A stretch of 64,000 bases of DNA from CBDDDW01 sp965226805 (lineage in GTDB: Bacteria > Chloroflexota > Dehalococcoidia > Lucifugimonadales > JAGWBF01), in assembly GCA_965226805.1 (NCBI GenBank), contig CBDDDW010000026.1:1-64000 (forward strand), read 5' to 3'. Below, one piece after another: positions 45,921 to 55,332 of the stretch. Below the pieces are notes generated by a model. It ran no database searches. It was not told where the DNA came from and was given only the letters and a program-made list of their open reading frames with translations. Made by a program: the position numbers and the translations under genes. Each line of letters begins with the position of its first letter. The first letter of the stretch is position 1.

Positions 45921-46868
45921 CTACCCGGCGCCCCGCAACCTGGGGTCGAGGACGTCTCTAAGGGCGTCGCCCAACAGGTTGACCCCCAATACGACCATGG
46001 CGATGGCGATGCCTGGGGCTATCCCCATCCACGGCGCCTCCTTCAAATACACTTCGGCAGCCGACTTTAGCATTCCACCCCAGGTCGGTACGTCAGGTTG
46101 TGCGCCCACCCCCAGGAAGCTCAGAGACGCCTCCACAATGATGGCAAACCCCAGTGTGATGGTGAGCAGCACTATAAAGATGGCCATGCAGTTGGGGACT
46201 ATGTGCCGAAAAATGATGCGGACGTCGGTGCAGCCCACGGCCTTCGCGGCGACTACATAGTCCATATCCTTGACACTCAGGGCCTGTGCCCGCACGGTAC
46301 GGACGGCGCCCGGGGTGAGTACCACAACCAGCGTGATCACGATGTTCCTGAGAGACGGCCCAAGAACGAACATTATCACCAGGCCCAGGATGATGGCGGG
46401 AAACGCTATAAAGGCGTCTACGACCCTTTGAATCAGCAGGTCAAACAACCCCAGATAGTAGGCGCTTGTGACTCCCAAAATAAAACCCAGGGAAATTCCT
46501 ATTGCTACACTGGCTGCCCCCACACCAAGGGAGACGCGAGCGCCAAAGAAGAGCCTGCTGAGTGTATCCCTCCCCAGATAATCTCCGCCTAAAGGCAACC
46601 CGCCCTCGCCCGGCGAGGCGTATTGATATTGCACATGGGGCTCGTAGGGATCGAAGGGGGAGATCACAGGTGCGAATATGGCAACGAACCCAGGGATCAG
46701 GAGCAGCACGATGCCCAGAGCCCCCAGGGGCTTGCGTCTGGAGAAGTTGATTACATTCCGTAGCTGACGGAGGGAGAACGCGGCTGCGGCACGCACCGGG
46801 GCAGGCCCCGGTATCACTCCCTTCTGGAGGTTCGGAAGGGTCTCGGAGACAGGTCTGTCTTGTGCCAT
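45921..46868 (-). CDS. Peptide ABC transporter permease (DppC/OppC type)
   Basis: 315 residues. A cytoplasmic N-terminus with RRKPLGALGIVLLLIPGFVA begins the first membrane segment. The BPD permease domain has the LGGDYLGRDTLSRLFFGARVS block before it and the EAA-type loop VVAAKAVGCTDVRIIFRHIV. The C-terminal DALRDVLDPRLRG is typical of DppC. It pairs with the upstream DppB-like gene (24-base gap) and the lipoprotein at 47981-49702 to import oligopeptides or related solutes. No ATPase gene lies in the cluster, so a shared ATPase is needed. Confidence 0.92.
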   Translation of the reverse strand: MAQDRPVSETLPNLQKGVIPGPAPVRAAAAFSLRQLRNVINFSRRKPLGALGIVLLLIPGFVAIFAPVISPFDPYEPHVQYQYASPGEGGLPLGGDYLGRDTLSRLFFGARVSLGVGAASVAIGISLGFILGVTSAYYLGLFDLLIQRVVDAFIAFPAIILGLVIMFVLGPSLRNIVITLVVVLTPGAVRTVRAQALSVKDMDYVVAAKAVGCTDVRIIFRHIVPNCMAIFIVLLTITLGFAIIVEASLSFLGVGAQPDVPTWGGMLKSAAEVYLKEAPWMGIAPGIAIAMVVLGVNLLGDALRDVLDPRLRGAG

Positions 46869-46892
46869 ATGTTCTCCTCAGGCCTCCAGGAA

Positions 46893-47852
46893 TCACCCGT
46901 ACCGGACCCTGGGGTTCAGCCAGCCGTAAGCAAGGTCAACCAGGAGGTTTAGGGTCAACACCGAGACGGCCACGATTATGATGATTCCCTGAATCATGGT
47001 GAAGTCCCGGTGGACTATGGCATCCAGCAGCAGGTTGCCCATCCCGGGCACGATAAATATGCTCTCTATGATTACCGAGCCACCCAGCAGGCGGCTGAAC
47101 TGCCAGCCGGACACGGTGATAACCGGCAGGAAGGCATTTTTCAGGGCATGGCGTGAGACCACCACGAGCTCGGTCAGACCCTTGGACCTGGCGGTCCTTA
47201 TATAGTCCTCCCTGAGTACCTCCAGCATCGAGGACCTGGTTATCCTGGCCGTAAAGGCGGTATTGAAATAGCCCAGGGCAAGAGCGGGAAATATCAGCTG
47301 CTGCAGATTCTTGAAAGGGTTTTCCCAGATCTCCTGGTACCCCAACGGAGGCAGCCAGTTGAATACAGTCGAAAGGAAGAAGACAAGCAATATGCCTACC
47401 CAGAAGGTAGGCGCCGTTATACCCATAAGCACGAAAAGTCTACTTGCGCCGTCGATCCAGGTATCCTGCTTTACGGCGCTGATGACCCCTATGGGTATGG
47501 CAAGAACAAAGGAGATCAGGAGCGCCATGACGGCCAACTCGAGGGTTATGGGGAACCGTACCTTCAGCTCGCCAAACACGGAGGAGCCGAAGAAGAGGGA
47601 GTCCCCCAGGTCGCCTCTGACCAGGCCCCATAGCCACTCCCCGTACTGGACCATGAGAGGCCTGTCGGTACCGAGCTCCTTCCGAAGTTGGGCCAGCTGC
47701 TCGTGGGTGAAGCCTCCCTCCCCCGTCTCTCCCGTCAGGATGGCAATAGCCACATCGCCGGGAAGAATACGTATGAAAAAGAAGATGATTACGGAGATGA
47801 GCAGCAAGGTAGGGACAAAGAGCAACAGCCTTTTGACGGCATATCCTCCCAT
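46893..47852 (-). CDS. Peptide ABC transporter permease (DppB/OppB type)
   Basis: 319 residues from ATG 47852, which has GGAGGG four bases upstream; an in-frame start 12 codons earlier is less likely. It begins MGGYAVKRLLLFVPTLLLIS, then the family IRILPGDVA and a six-helix permease with YIRTARSKGLTELVVVSRHA (EAA loop), ending DLAYGWLNPRVRYG. It forms the heterodimeric membrane channel with the downstream DppC-like protein. Gene order is binding protein, DppB, DppC on the minus strand. Confidence 0.92.
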   Translation of the reverse strand: MGGYAVKRLLLFVPTLLLISVIIFFFIRILPGDVAIAILTGETGEGGFTHEQLAQLRKELGTDRPLMVQYGEWLWGLVRGDLGDSLFFGSSVFGELKVRFPITLELAVMALLISFVLAIPIGVISAVKQDTWIDGASRLFVLMGITAPTFWVGILLVFFLSTVFNWLPPLGYQEIWENPFKNLQQLIFPALALGYFNTAFTARITRSSMLEVLREDYIRTARSKGLTELVVVSRHALKNAFLPVITVSGWQFSRLLGGSVIIESIFIVPGMGNLLLDAIVHRDFTMIQGIIIIVAVSVLTLNLLVDLAYGWLNPRVRYG

Positions 47853-47980
47853 GATCCCTCCGGGCGAAGTATGAGTGGAGAGGACCACTCTCGAAAGCCG
47901 AGTGGTCCACTTCAGGGAGCGGATAAAGTCCGCGGCTTACATAAGGCCAGAACAGCGGTTTTAGGAGCCCCTTAGCCCAG

Positions 47981-49702
47981 CTACTCCTCCACCCAGATGT
48001 GCTCGAACTTGTACATGTTCTGCACGGTCACCGACGGGCCCATGAAGAAGTTCTTGACTTTCTTGTTCACCGGCCAGGCGGCCTGCTCGGACCAGTAGAC
48101 GGGTACCCAATGGCCTTCCCCAGCTCGCAGGATATCTTCCGCCTGAAGGATCAGCGCCTGCCGTTTGACCGGGTCACCCTCGTTGGCCTGGGCGTCAAAC
48201 AGCTCTTGCAGTCCCGGGTACACATAGCCCTGCAGATTCCTGGTGGCGCCAGGCAAGTAGAGAGTGTTAAACAGGTCGTCGGGGTCATGTATGTTCAAGC
48301 CATGGGTCTGGGTCAATATAAAGAAGTCTCCATCGGCGGAGAGTTGCTGGCGGGCGGCGTTGTCCCGGTCCAGGATCGTGATATCAATGCCCAAGTTTTT
48401 CTTCATCTGAAACTTTATCAACTCAGCCAACTGCTTTTGGGAACCGGAGGGCGAGGAGATTATATCGGTCTTGAATCCATCGGCGACACCGGCCGCCGCC
48501 ATCAGACTCTTGGCCTCGGCGATGTCCTGGTCCTTGGGCTGGCGGTTGCCCGGCCACGTTTCTGCTGTCGCCGACGTTGATCCCCACCCGCCTCCCGTGT
48601 GCGGCGGGAAGGGAGCGCCTATGCTGCCTTTTTCTCCATCACCGGCCGTTCTGATCTCTTGCCGGTCGATAGCCAGGGTAAATGCTCTCCGGACCCTGGG
48701 GTCATCGAAGGGCGGCTTGGTAGTGTTCAGAATTAGGGCAACAATTATGTTGGGGTTGAGGAAAAACACATCAACTTGCCCTTCAAGCTCCTTCGCCATG
48801 GCCACATTGTCTACGGTACTGAGGCGGGTAAAGCCGAGTCCCATCATTATGACCTGCTCGGTCTTCAGAGCCGCTGTAAGGGCCGTAGGCCCTATTACGA
48901 AGGACTGTATCTCATCGATGAATGGGCGGCCTTCCTTCCAGTAGCTCGGGTTCTTTTTGACGGTGTAGCTAACACCCTTTTCCCATTCTTCGAAAACGTA
49001 CGGACCCGACCCCACAATCTGCTTGGGGTCGCCGGGAGGACTCCCTGACAAGGGCGCATGTTTGGGTAGTACCGTCATGTAGTCCACCGCCAGGTAGTTG
49101 AGGAACGCCGACGGGTTGCCCTTGAGGTTAACCTTGATGGTATGGTCATCTATTACGTCGATGCTCTTGATATAGCGGCCAACGGCGCTGACCCTTGGCC
49201 TGGGGACTCCAGTCTCCATCATCCTGTTGAGGCTGTACTCCACGTCCTGGGCCGTAATGGGCACGCCGTCGTTCCACATCGCGGCCTCGTGGAGCTCGAA
49301 GGTGAAGCTCAGGCCGTCCTGCTCCCAGGTCTTGGCCAGGTCCCCTATAACGTGGTCGGGCTGAACTGGGTTCAGCTCCATTACCATGTTGTATAGCTTG
49401 GAGGCCGCGGCCGGACTGGCACCGCAGCAGGCCCGGTGGAGGTCCCAGTCGGTGATGTTGCAGCAGGACGCCATCTTTACCAGGGGTGTCTGCTTCCCCC
49501 GCGCAACCCACTCGAGTACCATCATACCCGCATCAGGCATCGCCGTTGGAGTCGGCGTGGAGGGCAACGGGGTAGCCGTTGGTGTGGGCGTAGGTTGAGG
49601 GGTCGGGGTTGGGTCGTCTCCGCAGGCCACTGCCGCCATGAGAATTATGAGCAGCGGAGCAGCGAGCAACCATTTAGGACTAAGTATCCATCTACGCATC
49701 AC
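47981..49702 (-). CDS. Peptide ABC transporter substrate-binding lipoprotein
   Basis: 573 residues. The signal peptide has a lipobox MAAVAC (Cys27), then a Pro-Thr spacer (PTPTPQPTPTPTATP) before the SBP_bac_5 domain. Visible family blocks include MWNDGVPITAQDVEYSLNRM, IVGSGPYVFEEWEKGVSYTV and DDPRVRRAFTLAIDRQEI. A pair of adjacent Cys motifs (ASCCNITDW, HRACCGAS) at the start of the mature domain is unusual for the family and may form disulfides. It captures peptides or similar solutes for the adjacent permeases. The Pro-Thr linker is common in exported Chloroflexota proteins. Confidence 0.92.
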   Translation of the reverse strand: MMRRWILSPKWLLAAPLLIILMAAVACGDDPTPTPQPTPTPTATPLPSTPTPTAMPDAGMMVLEWVARGKQTPLVKMASCCNITDWDLHRACCGASPAAASKLYNMVMELNPVQPDHVIGDLAKTWEQDGLSFTFELHEAAMWNDGVPITAQDVEYSLNRMMETGVPRPRVSAVGRYIKSIDVIDDHTIKVNLKGNPSAFLNYLAVDYMTVLPKHAPLSGSPPGDPKQIVGSGPYVFEEWEKGVSYTVKKNPSYWKEGRPFIDEIQSFVIGPTALTAALKTEQVIMMGLGFTRLSTVDNVAMAKELEGQVDVFFLNPNIIVALILNTTKPPFDDPRVRRAFTLAIDRQEIRTAGDGEKGSIGAPFPPHTGGGWGSTSATAETWPGNRQPKDQDIAEAKSLMAAAGVADGFKTDIISSPSGSQKQLAELIKFQMKKNLGIDITILDRDNAARQQLSADGDFFILTQTHGLNIHDPDDLFNTLYLPGATRNLQGYVYPGLQELFDAQANEGDPVKRQALILQAEDILRAGEGHWVPVYWSEQAAWPVNKKVKNFFMGPSVTVQNMYKFEHIWVEE

Positions 49703-49908
49703 TTCACCTCTTAAACGCCTTACTTCGTTGGCATACCTACGAGTCTATGCGAAATTACCACACGGGACATGCTCTCGTCAACAGTATTCCCAAAGCTAAC
49801 GTGGGTTTAGCGCCAAGTGTGCCGGCTTTGCCCCCTAGTCAGTATCGCTGGCAGGTCGTACTATATCAGTGGCTTCCCCACCAAAAATTCCAGCGGAGGT
49901 CGGAGATA

Positions 49909-50766
49909 ATGAAGGCTACGACGCGATTGAGGCAGATGCTATTCGGCTCCGAGAAGACTGTGGTGGCGCCGTTCATACTGAATGCGCTCCACGCGAAGAT
50001 CGCGGAGGCCACCGGCTTCGAGGCGGTGTACATGACTGGGGCCGGCACGGCCGCCGAACGAGGATTCCCCGACGTGGGGCTCATCACCCAGACCGAGATG
50101 GTCCAGAACGCCCGCTACATCGCCAAGGCCGTGTCGGTGCCTGTGGTATGTGACGCCGACACCGGCTACGGTAATCCACTAAACGTCCGGCGGACGGTCG
50201 GCGAGTACGAGGACGCGGGCGTGGCGGGGATCCACATCGAGGACCAGCTCTTCCCAAAGAAGTGCGGGTTCTTCCAGGGCAAGCAAGTGATACCACAAGA
50301 GGAGATGGTGCAGAAAATCCGGGCGGCGCTGGATGCCCGCGCAGACCCGGATTTCGTCATCATCGCCCGCTGCGACGCGTATGCCGTAACGGGTTGGGAG
50401 GACACAGTCAAGAGGTGCCGTGCCTACGCGGACGCGGGGGCCGACATGGTCTTCGTGGACGGAATCAAGACGGTGGAGGACCTCAATACATACGCCTCCG
50501 ACTTGAATGACCTGCCCAGGATGTACAACGGAGACCTAGTGACCACGCAGGAAGTGGCGAAGCTCGGCTACAGGCTGATGATCTGCGGCAGTACTATCTG
50601 GCTCGTTTACAAAGCGGTCAAAGACTCCTTCGAGGAGCTGAAGGCCACGGGCAGGGTGAACCCCGAGCGCTACGCTACACGCTTCGACGTGGCCAATTTG
50701 CTTGGGCTAGAGGATATCTACGAAATGGAACGGAAGTATGGGGTGTCGGAAGTGAAAGTTGGCTAA
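49909..50766 (+). CDS. Isocitrate lyase/PEP mutase-family enzyme
   Basis: 285 residues from ATG 49909, preceded by GGAGGTCGGAG. The frame is open 54 codons further up, but that part is not conserved-looking. The TIM-barrel family shows YMTGAGTAAERGFPDVG, the metal-binding DADTGYGNP, EDQLFPKKCGFF with the catalytic Cys in KKCG, and IARCDAYAVTGW. The KKCG motif indicates lyase activity of the methylisocitrate/2,3-dimethylmalate type and not phosphonate mutase. It may be expressed with the MFS gene 92 bases downstream. A decayed relative lies at 52199-52514. Confidence 0.88.
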   Translation: MKATTRLRQMLFGSEKTVVAPFILNALHAKIAEATGFEAVYMTGAGTAAERGFPDVGLITQTEMVQNARYIAKAVSVPVVCDADTGYGNPLNVRRTVGEYEDAGVAGIHIEDQLFPKKCGFFQGKQVIPQEEMVQKIRAALDARADPDFVIIARCDAYAVTGWEDTVKRCRAYADAGADMVFVDGIKTVEDLNTYASDLNDLPRMYNGDLVTTQEVAKLGYRLMICGSTIWLVYKAVKDSFEELKATGRVNPERYATRFDVANLLGLEDIYEMERKYGVSEVKVG

Positions 50767-50858
50767 GTCCGACGGCCCAGAGGCCGAAAGCAGAGGGCGT
50801 GGCGAAGTCGTCGTGCCCACACTATCCGGACTAGGTATCGAACGCTCCCTGTAGAGAT

Positions 50859-52139
50859 ATGGTCTCCTTATCCAGCTTAAGGGGCAGATTAAAGGGAGTC
50901 TACTACGGATGGTGGATACTGCTCTCAGCTGTGGGCTTGGGCATATGCTCTTCAGGGCTGTTCGTCCTTGGCGCCTCGATTTACTTCGGGCCCGTCCGGA
51001 AAGATCTTGGTCTTAGCAGCGCCCAGACTTCTTTGATATTCAGTCTATCCAGGGCCCAGGGTGGGATCGCAGTGCCGATCATAGGGCCGCTGGTAGACCG
51101 GTACGGTGTTGGTCCCTTCATAATCTCAGGCGGTATCCTAGCCAGCCTGGGTTTCATAGTCCTCCACTGGGTAGACAGCTACTGGGCCTTCCTCCTGGTG
51201 TTCGTCGCAGTCATCTCTCTTGGGAGGAGCGCAGGCCTGACATTAGCACCAATAACCGCCGTGAACAAGTGGTTTTATCGGAGAAACTCGATAACGATGT
51301 CGACGGCCGTAATTTCATTCATCTCAGGAGGAGCGGTGCTGCTGCCTCTGGTCAACTTGGGCGTCCACACCGTGGGCTGGCGCGACACGATGCTCTACTC
51401 TGGAGTGTTCATGATGGTGGTGGTCACCGCTGCGGGTGCGGTAATGCGCCAGACACCCGAAAGCATGGGTGTACAGCTGGAGGGCATGGAACAGACGCAA
51501 GCTCCTGGTCCTGGCGTGGAAGTCCAGGAGAGCCGGGCAACGGCCACGGACTTCTCTACCGGGGAGGCCCTTCGCACGAAATCCTATTGGCTGCTCTCAG
51601 CAGCCAACGTCTTGCGTGTAACGGTTAGGTCAGCCATCTTGATACACGCAGTGGAGCTTATGGTATGGGAGGGCATGGGACGGGAGACGGCCGGAGTGAT
51701 GTTCTCGCTTATGGTCCTATTGTCGATTCCTCTGGGTCTGGGGGCGGGTGTCCTCGGAGCGAAGTACCGGCTGCAGCCGTTGCTCTCAGTAGGGTCGTCA
51801 GCGGGCGTTGTGGCACTGATCTGCCTGCTTCTTCTGGAAGGCAACCTGGGGATCTACCTCTTTGTCGTGTTCGCAGCGATAGACTTAGGCGCGGACCCTC
51901 TCGCCTGGGTAGCGATCGGGAGATTCTTCGGCCGCAGAAGATTTGCGACGCTCCTGGGTATCATGTCCGGCCCAGCCAACATCGGCATGCTTGCTTCCCC
52001 TTACTATGCCGGATGGATCTCCGACACCCACGGCGGCAGCTACGAGCTGGCTTTGTTGACCTTCGCTCCCATTTATGGCTTGTGCGCCATCTTGTACTTG
52101 ATCATGCCCACACCTGCCCCACCTCACAGGACCGCGTGA
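50859..52139 (+). CDS. MFS transporter, oxalate/formate antiporter-like
   Basis: 426 residues with about twelve hydrophobic segments. The start YYGWWILLSAVGLGICSSGL and the loop GPLVDRYGVGPFIISGG carry the MFS signature between helices 2 and 3. The long central loop has RQTPESMGVQLEGMEQ, common in monocarboxylate/oxalate-formate type members. It probably moves a small organic acid, and since it follows the lyase gene the pair may handle one dicarboxylic or branched acid. The substrate is inferred only. Confidence 0.88.
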   Translation: MVSLSSLRGRLKGVYYGWWILLSAVGLGICSSGLFVLGASIYFGPVRKDLGLSSAQTSLIFSLSRAQGGIAVPIIGPLVDRYGVGPFIISGGILASLGFIVLHWVDSYWAFLLVFVAVISLGRSAGLTLAPITAVNKWFYRRNSITMSTAVISFISGGAVLLPLVNLGVHTVGWRDTMLYSGVFMMVVVTAAGAVMRQTPESMGVQLEGMEQTQAPGPGVEVQESRATATDFSTGEALRTKSYWLLSAANVLRVTVRSAILIHAVELMVWEGMGRETAGVMFSLMVLLSIPLGLGAGVLGAKYRLQPLLSVGSSAGVVALICLLLLEGNLGIYLFVVFAAIDLGADPLAWVAIGRFFGRRRFATLLGIMSGPANIGMLASPYYAGWISDTHGGSYELALLTFAPIYGLCAILYLIMPTPAPPHRTA

Positions 52140-52198
52140 TTCGCGCGGCGTCATGCTACGGTGATGCATTCCCTGGGTAACCGAGCGCCGGTTATTTA

Positions 52199-52514
52199 AC
52201 TCCTCACCCCCGGCTCATAGGTTCGGACCGACCGCATCGTGTGCAAAGGGCCTCCATAGCCTGCTCCGGCGTCGCAAATCACGGGTAGGTCTACCGCGCC
52301 GGCTACCCGCCGGGCCACCTCCACCTGCTCCGTCATCGTCATGAGGGGCTCAGTGACTGCCAGGTGGGCCCCAGACATGTAGCCCCCCGTGTAGACCGCG
52401 GGGAATAGCCCCGGGCCTGCACTACCCGGGCGCCCAGGGGATCGAAGGCCCCAGGGGCGACGATGGTTCCCCTCTATCGAGCCGGGCCTTTAGCTCACTT
52501 CTTATCGACGCCAT
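52199..52514 (-). pseudogene. Degraded PEP mutase/isocitrate lyase-family gene
   Basis: From ATG 52514 the pieces MASIRSELKARLDRGE, then APGAFDPLGARVVQARG and FPAVYTGGYMSGAHLAVTEP, then VARRVAGAVDLPVICDAGAG and YGGPLHTMRSVRTYE line up with the start of the family enzyme at 49909. At least two frameshifts separate them, and everything after the metal-binding region is missing. It is a dead paralogue or a remnant of a transferred copy. The remaining bases to 52700 hold nothing recognisable. Confidence 0.75.
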
Positions 52515-52699
52515 ACGGCGCCTCCGATGCGTCTGATGTAACCTAACCTGTTATCCAGTTCCTCGCCGACGTCATGCTATTGCCGCCTCCAGAGGCTGTC
52601 AAGCTGAAATGGGAGGGGCTGGATAGCGCTTACCTGGACGACGTGGGTGATGAGTAGTATATTACCAAGGAAATCGCTCTGACCGAGGATAGTACCAAG

Positions 52700-53176
52700 T
52701 TGACCGAGCCGATAGCGTCCTTTGATCGAGGCCCCTACTTGCAGGCGGCGCTCTTCTGCGAGCGCATCCTTGACGAGAAGGACGAAGTCAAGTCCATCAT
52801 CCGCATCATAGACCGGATGCGTGTCCAGGCCAGCGGCACCGAGGCGCCCGAGCGAATGCCCCCATTCCAGAGAGATCTGACCGCCTTTCTCAGCTTCAAG
52901 TCTGGGGACGCGAGGGGTCCTGTACCCATCAAGGTGACTCTAACGAGACCATCCGGTCTGACAGATGGGAAATCGATCTGGCACGGGACGGTCCATTTCG
53001 AAGGTGGGACCAGAGGACAAAACCTCACCCTGCATCTTCGCATCAGCTTCCAGGAAGCCGGACCATATTGGTTTAACGTGTACGTTGACGACCGGCTGGC
53101 AACCAGAATGCCCTTCGAAGTCATATATACGACGGTAAGTATGGCGGCATCACCTCCACCTCCACCAGCGCCTTAG
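52700..53176 (+). CDS. DUF6941-like protein of unknown function
   Basis: 158 residues from TTG 52700. The pattern ALFCERILDEKDEVKSIIRI, then a beta-sandwich-like stretch (KVTLTRPSGL, IWHGTVHFEGGT, NLTLHLRISFQEAGPYWFNV, YVDDRLATRMPFEVIY) resembles a family of small cytosolic proteins of unknown role in many bacteria (DUF6941 group). A proline tail PPPPPAP ends it. No neighbour gives a function. Confidence 0.65.
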   Translation: MTEPIASFDRGPYLQAALFCERILDEKDEVKSIIRIIDRMRVQASGTEAPERMPPFQRDLTAFLSFKSGDARGPVPIKVTLTRPSGLTDGKSIWHGTVHFEGGTRGQNLTLHLRISFQEAGPYWFNVYVDDRLATRMPFEVIYTTVSMAASPPPPPAP

Positions 53177-53294
53177 GGGCCACTCTGCCGGCCCACCTTG
53201 TTATCGGCCTGCATGGGTCGTGTGGTGGGATCAGCGCCCATATACCTCAGTGGCAGGTATCCACGTCAAATGTTCAGACCAAGGAGGTACTTAA

Positions 53295-53669
53295 ATGCCA
53301 CCGTTGAAACCCGAGGACCCCGACCGAATGATCACCGAAGCCTTGAACGCGGGCGATCTGGATGGTGTTGTAGCCCTGTACGAGCCGGAAGCCATCCTGC
53401 TGACGGGACCTGAGGAAGGCAACGTCGCCAGGGGAACTGAAGCTATCCGCCGGTTCTTCAGCGAATTCATCGCCATGAAGCCGAAGGCCAGGACGGAAGT
53501 CGACATGACCATTCAGGTGGGCGATATCGCTCTGACAGGCTGCAATTGGGTTTTCGAATCCACCGGCCCCGATGGCGGCCCAATCAACGTGTCTGGGCGG
53601 AGCGTTGAGGTAGTGCGGCGCCAGCCGGACGGAACGTGGCTTTTCGTGATCGACAACCCCTATCCCTAA
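53295..53669 (+). CDS. SnoaL/NTF2-like small protein
   Basis: 124 residues with AAGGAGG upstream of the ATG (53295). MITEALNAGDLDGVVALYEP, IRRFFSEFIAMKPKA and the antiparallel end VEVVRRQPDGTWLFVIDNPY match the NTF2-like/SgcJ-type fold: cone-shaped ketosteroid isomerase relatives with varied or no catalytic role. It ends 26 bases before modA, so it may be transcribed with the molybdate genes, though no functional link is known. Confidence 0.8.
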   Translation: MPPLKPEDPDRMITEALNAGDLDGVVALYEPEAILLTGPEEGNVARGTEAIRRFFSEFIAMKPKARTEVDMTIQVGDIALTGCNWVFESTGPDGGPINVSGRSVEVVRRQPDGTWLFVIDNPYP

Positions 53670-53695
53670 GGCCCCTAACGCCAATGGAGGCCAGC

Positions 53696-54529
53696 ATGCG
53701 CCGTCCGGGCCCTGCCGGAAAGACGCTCGCGCCCCGTCTGATTTCGGGGCGATGCGCCGTCGAGACCCTAAGGGTGTTCCTGGTAGCTTCTGTCACCCTT
53801 TTTCTTGTAGCGACGTCTTGCGGGGGAGATGGGAGAGAGGAGGTCCTGGTGTTCGCGGCGGCCAGTTTAACCGATGCATTGCAGGAAATCGGGAGCCAAT
53901 TCGCAGAGCGGGAGGGTGTAAAGGTCAGCTTCAACTTCGGAGGGTCGACGTCAATGGCACAGCAGATCATACGTGGAGCACCTGCCGACGCCTTCGTATC
54001 GGCCGGTGCGCAACCGCTGGAGATGCTGGAGGATCGAGGGCTTCTAATGCAGGATACCCGCGTGGACCTGTTGACCAATGAGCTTGTACTGGTGGCTTCC
54101 CCTGGCGTGGCTCGAGACTCGGGGATCCGTTCTTTGGAAGATCTCGCCGGGTCTGATGCCAGATTGGCCGTCGCGGACCCAGACCTAGCCCCAGCGGGAC
54201 GGTACACGAGGGACGCCTTGCAGAACATGGGACTATGGCAGGACCTCAAGTCCCGTATGGTTTTTGGCTCCGACGTCCGGGCAACCTTGGGATATGTGGA
54301 CACCGGCAACGTGGATGCGGGTATCGTCTATGTCACGGATGCCGGTATGATTGAAGGCCTCGAGGTAATCTCCCTTGTTCCGAAGGATAACTATACCCCT
54401 ATAGTCTACCCCGCAGGCGTATTGGAGCGGTCCGGCCATGCCGAGGCCGCTCTGAAGTTCCTCGAGTATCTCCAGGGAGATGAGGCCAGACGGACTTTCT
54501 TGGACCACGGCTTCAGCCCACTAGAATAG
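53696..54529 (+). CDS. modA: Molybdate-binding lipoprotein
   Basis: 277 residues from ATG 53696, which follows GGAGG with five-base spacing. Signal peptide ends in lipobox VATSC (Cys42). The mature protein starts VLVFAAASLTDALQEIGSQF and has NFGGSTSMAQQI, GAPADAFVSAG, LVLVASPG and VDAGIVYVTDA, the oxyanion-binding loops of ModA. It collects molybdate (or tungstate) for ModB/ModC. First gene of modA-modB-modC, with a 68-base gap to modB. Confidence 0.93.
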   Translation: MRRPGPAGKTLAPRLISGRCAVETLRVFLVASVTLFLVATSCGGDGREEVLVFAAASLTDALQEIGSQFAEREGVKVSFNFGGSTSMAQQIIRGAPADAFVSAGAQPLEMLEDRGLLMQDTRVDLLTNELVLVASPGVARDSGIRSLEDLAGSDARLAVADPDLAPAGRYTRDALQNMGLWQDLKSRMVFGSDVRATLGYVDTGNVDAGIVYVTDAGMIEGLEVISLVPKDNYTPIVYPAGVLERSGHAEAALKFLEYLQGDEARRTFLDHGFSPLE

Positions 54530-54597
54530 GAGGCGATCAGCGGACTCCATGCCTCCCTGACTCGGTGGCAAGTTCAAGCGTATAGGAGAATGAGCCG

Positions 54598-55269
54598 GTG
54601 CTTTCCTCTAATGAGTTTCAGATCATAGGGTTGTCATTGCAGATCGCCGCCCTGGGAACGTTAATAGGCCTCCCCTTCGCCCTCTGGATAGGCTGGCTCC
54701 TGGCCAAGTCTTCGATGCGAGGCAAACCCGTGCTGGATACGCTGGTTTCCTTCCCCCTGGTATTACCACCGGTGGTGACGGGCTATTTTCTGCTTCTCCT
54801 CATGGGACGTGACGGCCCTGTAGGAAGCGTGCTCCACGGCCTGTTTGGGATCGATGTGGTGTTCACATGGGTGGCGGCAGCGCTGGCGGCCGGGCTTGTC
54901 TCCATGCCCCTTATGGTGAGGGCGATCGAGGTAGCCATGGCAGGGGTGGACCCCCGCCTGGAATCCGCCGCCAGGAGCCTGGGCGCCGGGCCCCTGAAGA
55001 CCTTTTTCAGCATAACGGTTCCCCTCGCGTACCGTGGCATTCTCGCGGCGGCCCTGCTGGCTTTTGCCCGTGGCCTCGGGGAGTTCGGCGCCACAATCGT
55101 CGTGGCGGGGAACATCCCGGGCAGGACCCAGACCGTGCCCCTCTATATCTTCAACCGCCTGCAGGTTGGAGACGACGGCGCCGCCGTCCGCCTGATAGCG
55201 GCGTCGCTGGTGCTGGCTCTTGTTTCCCTCAGCATCCACCACCATCTGGTCAGGCGTACCGCCTCATGA
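54598..55269 (+). CDS. modB: Molybdate ABC transporter permease
   Basis: 223 residues from GTG 54598, with AGGAGA upstream. The start QIIGLSLQIAALGTLIGLPF is the first helix. FPLVLPPVVTGYFLLLLMG and ESAARSLGAGPLKTFFSITV (the EAA loop contacting ModC), followed by RGLGEFGATIVVAGNIPGRT, are diagnostic of ModB. It forms the membrane channel of the importer as a homodimer. Confidence 0.95.
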   Translation: MLSSNEFQIIGLSLQIAALGTLIGLPFALWIGWLLAKSSMRGKPVLDTLVSFPLVLPPVVTGYFLLLLMGRDGPVGSVLHGLFGIDVVFTWVAAALAAGLVSMPLMVRAIEVAMAGVDPRLESAARSLGAGPLKTFFSITVPLAYRGILAAALLAFARGLGEFGATIVVAGNIPGRTQTVPLYIFNRLQVGDDGAAVRLIAASLVLALVSLSIHHHLVRRTAS

Positions 55270-55332
55270 CCCCCGTGCTGAGACGCGGGGGACCCTCATG
55301 GAGCGGGTATCAGACAAGGCGAGACAGAAGCC

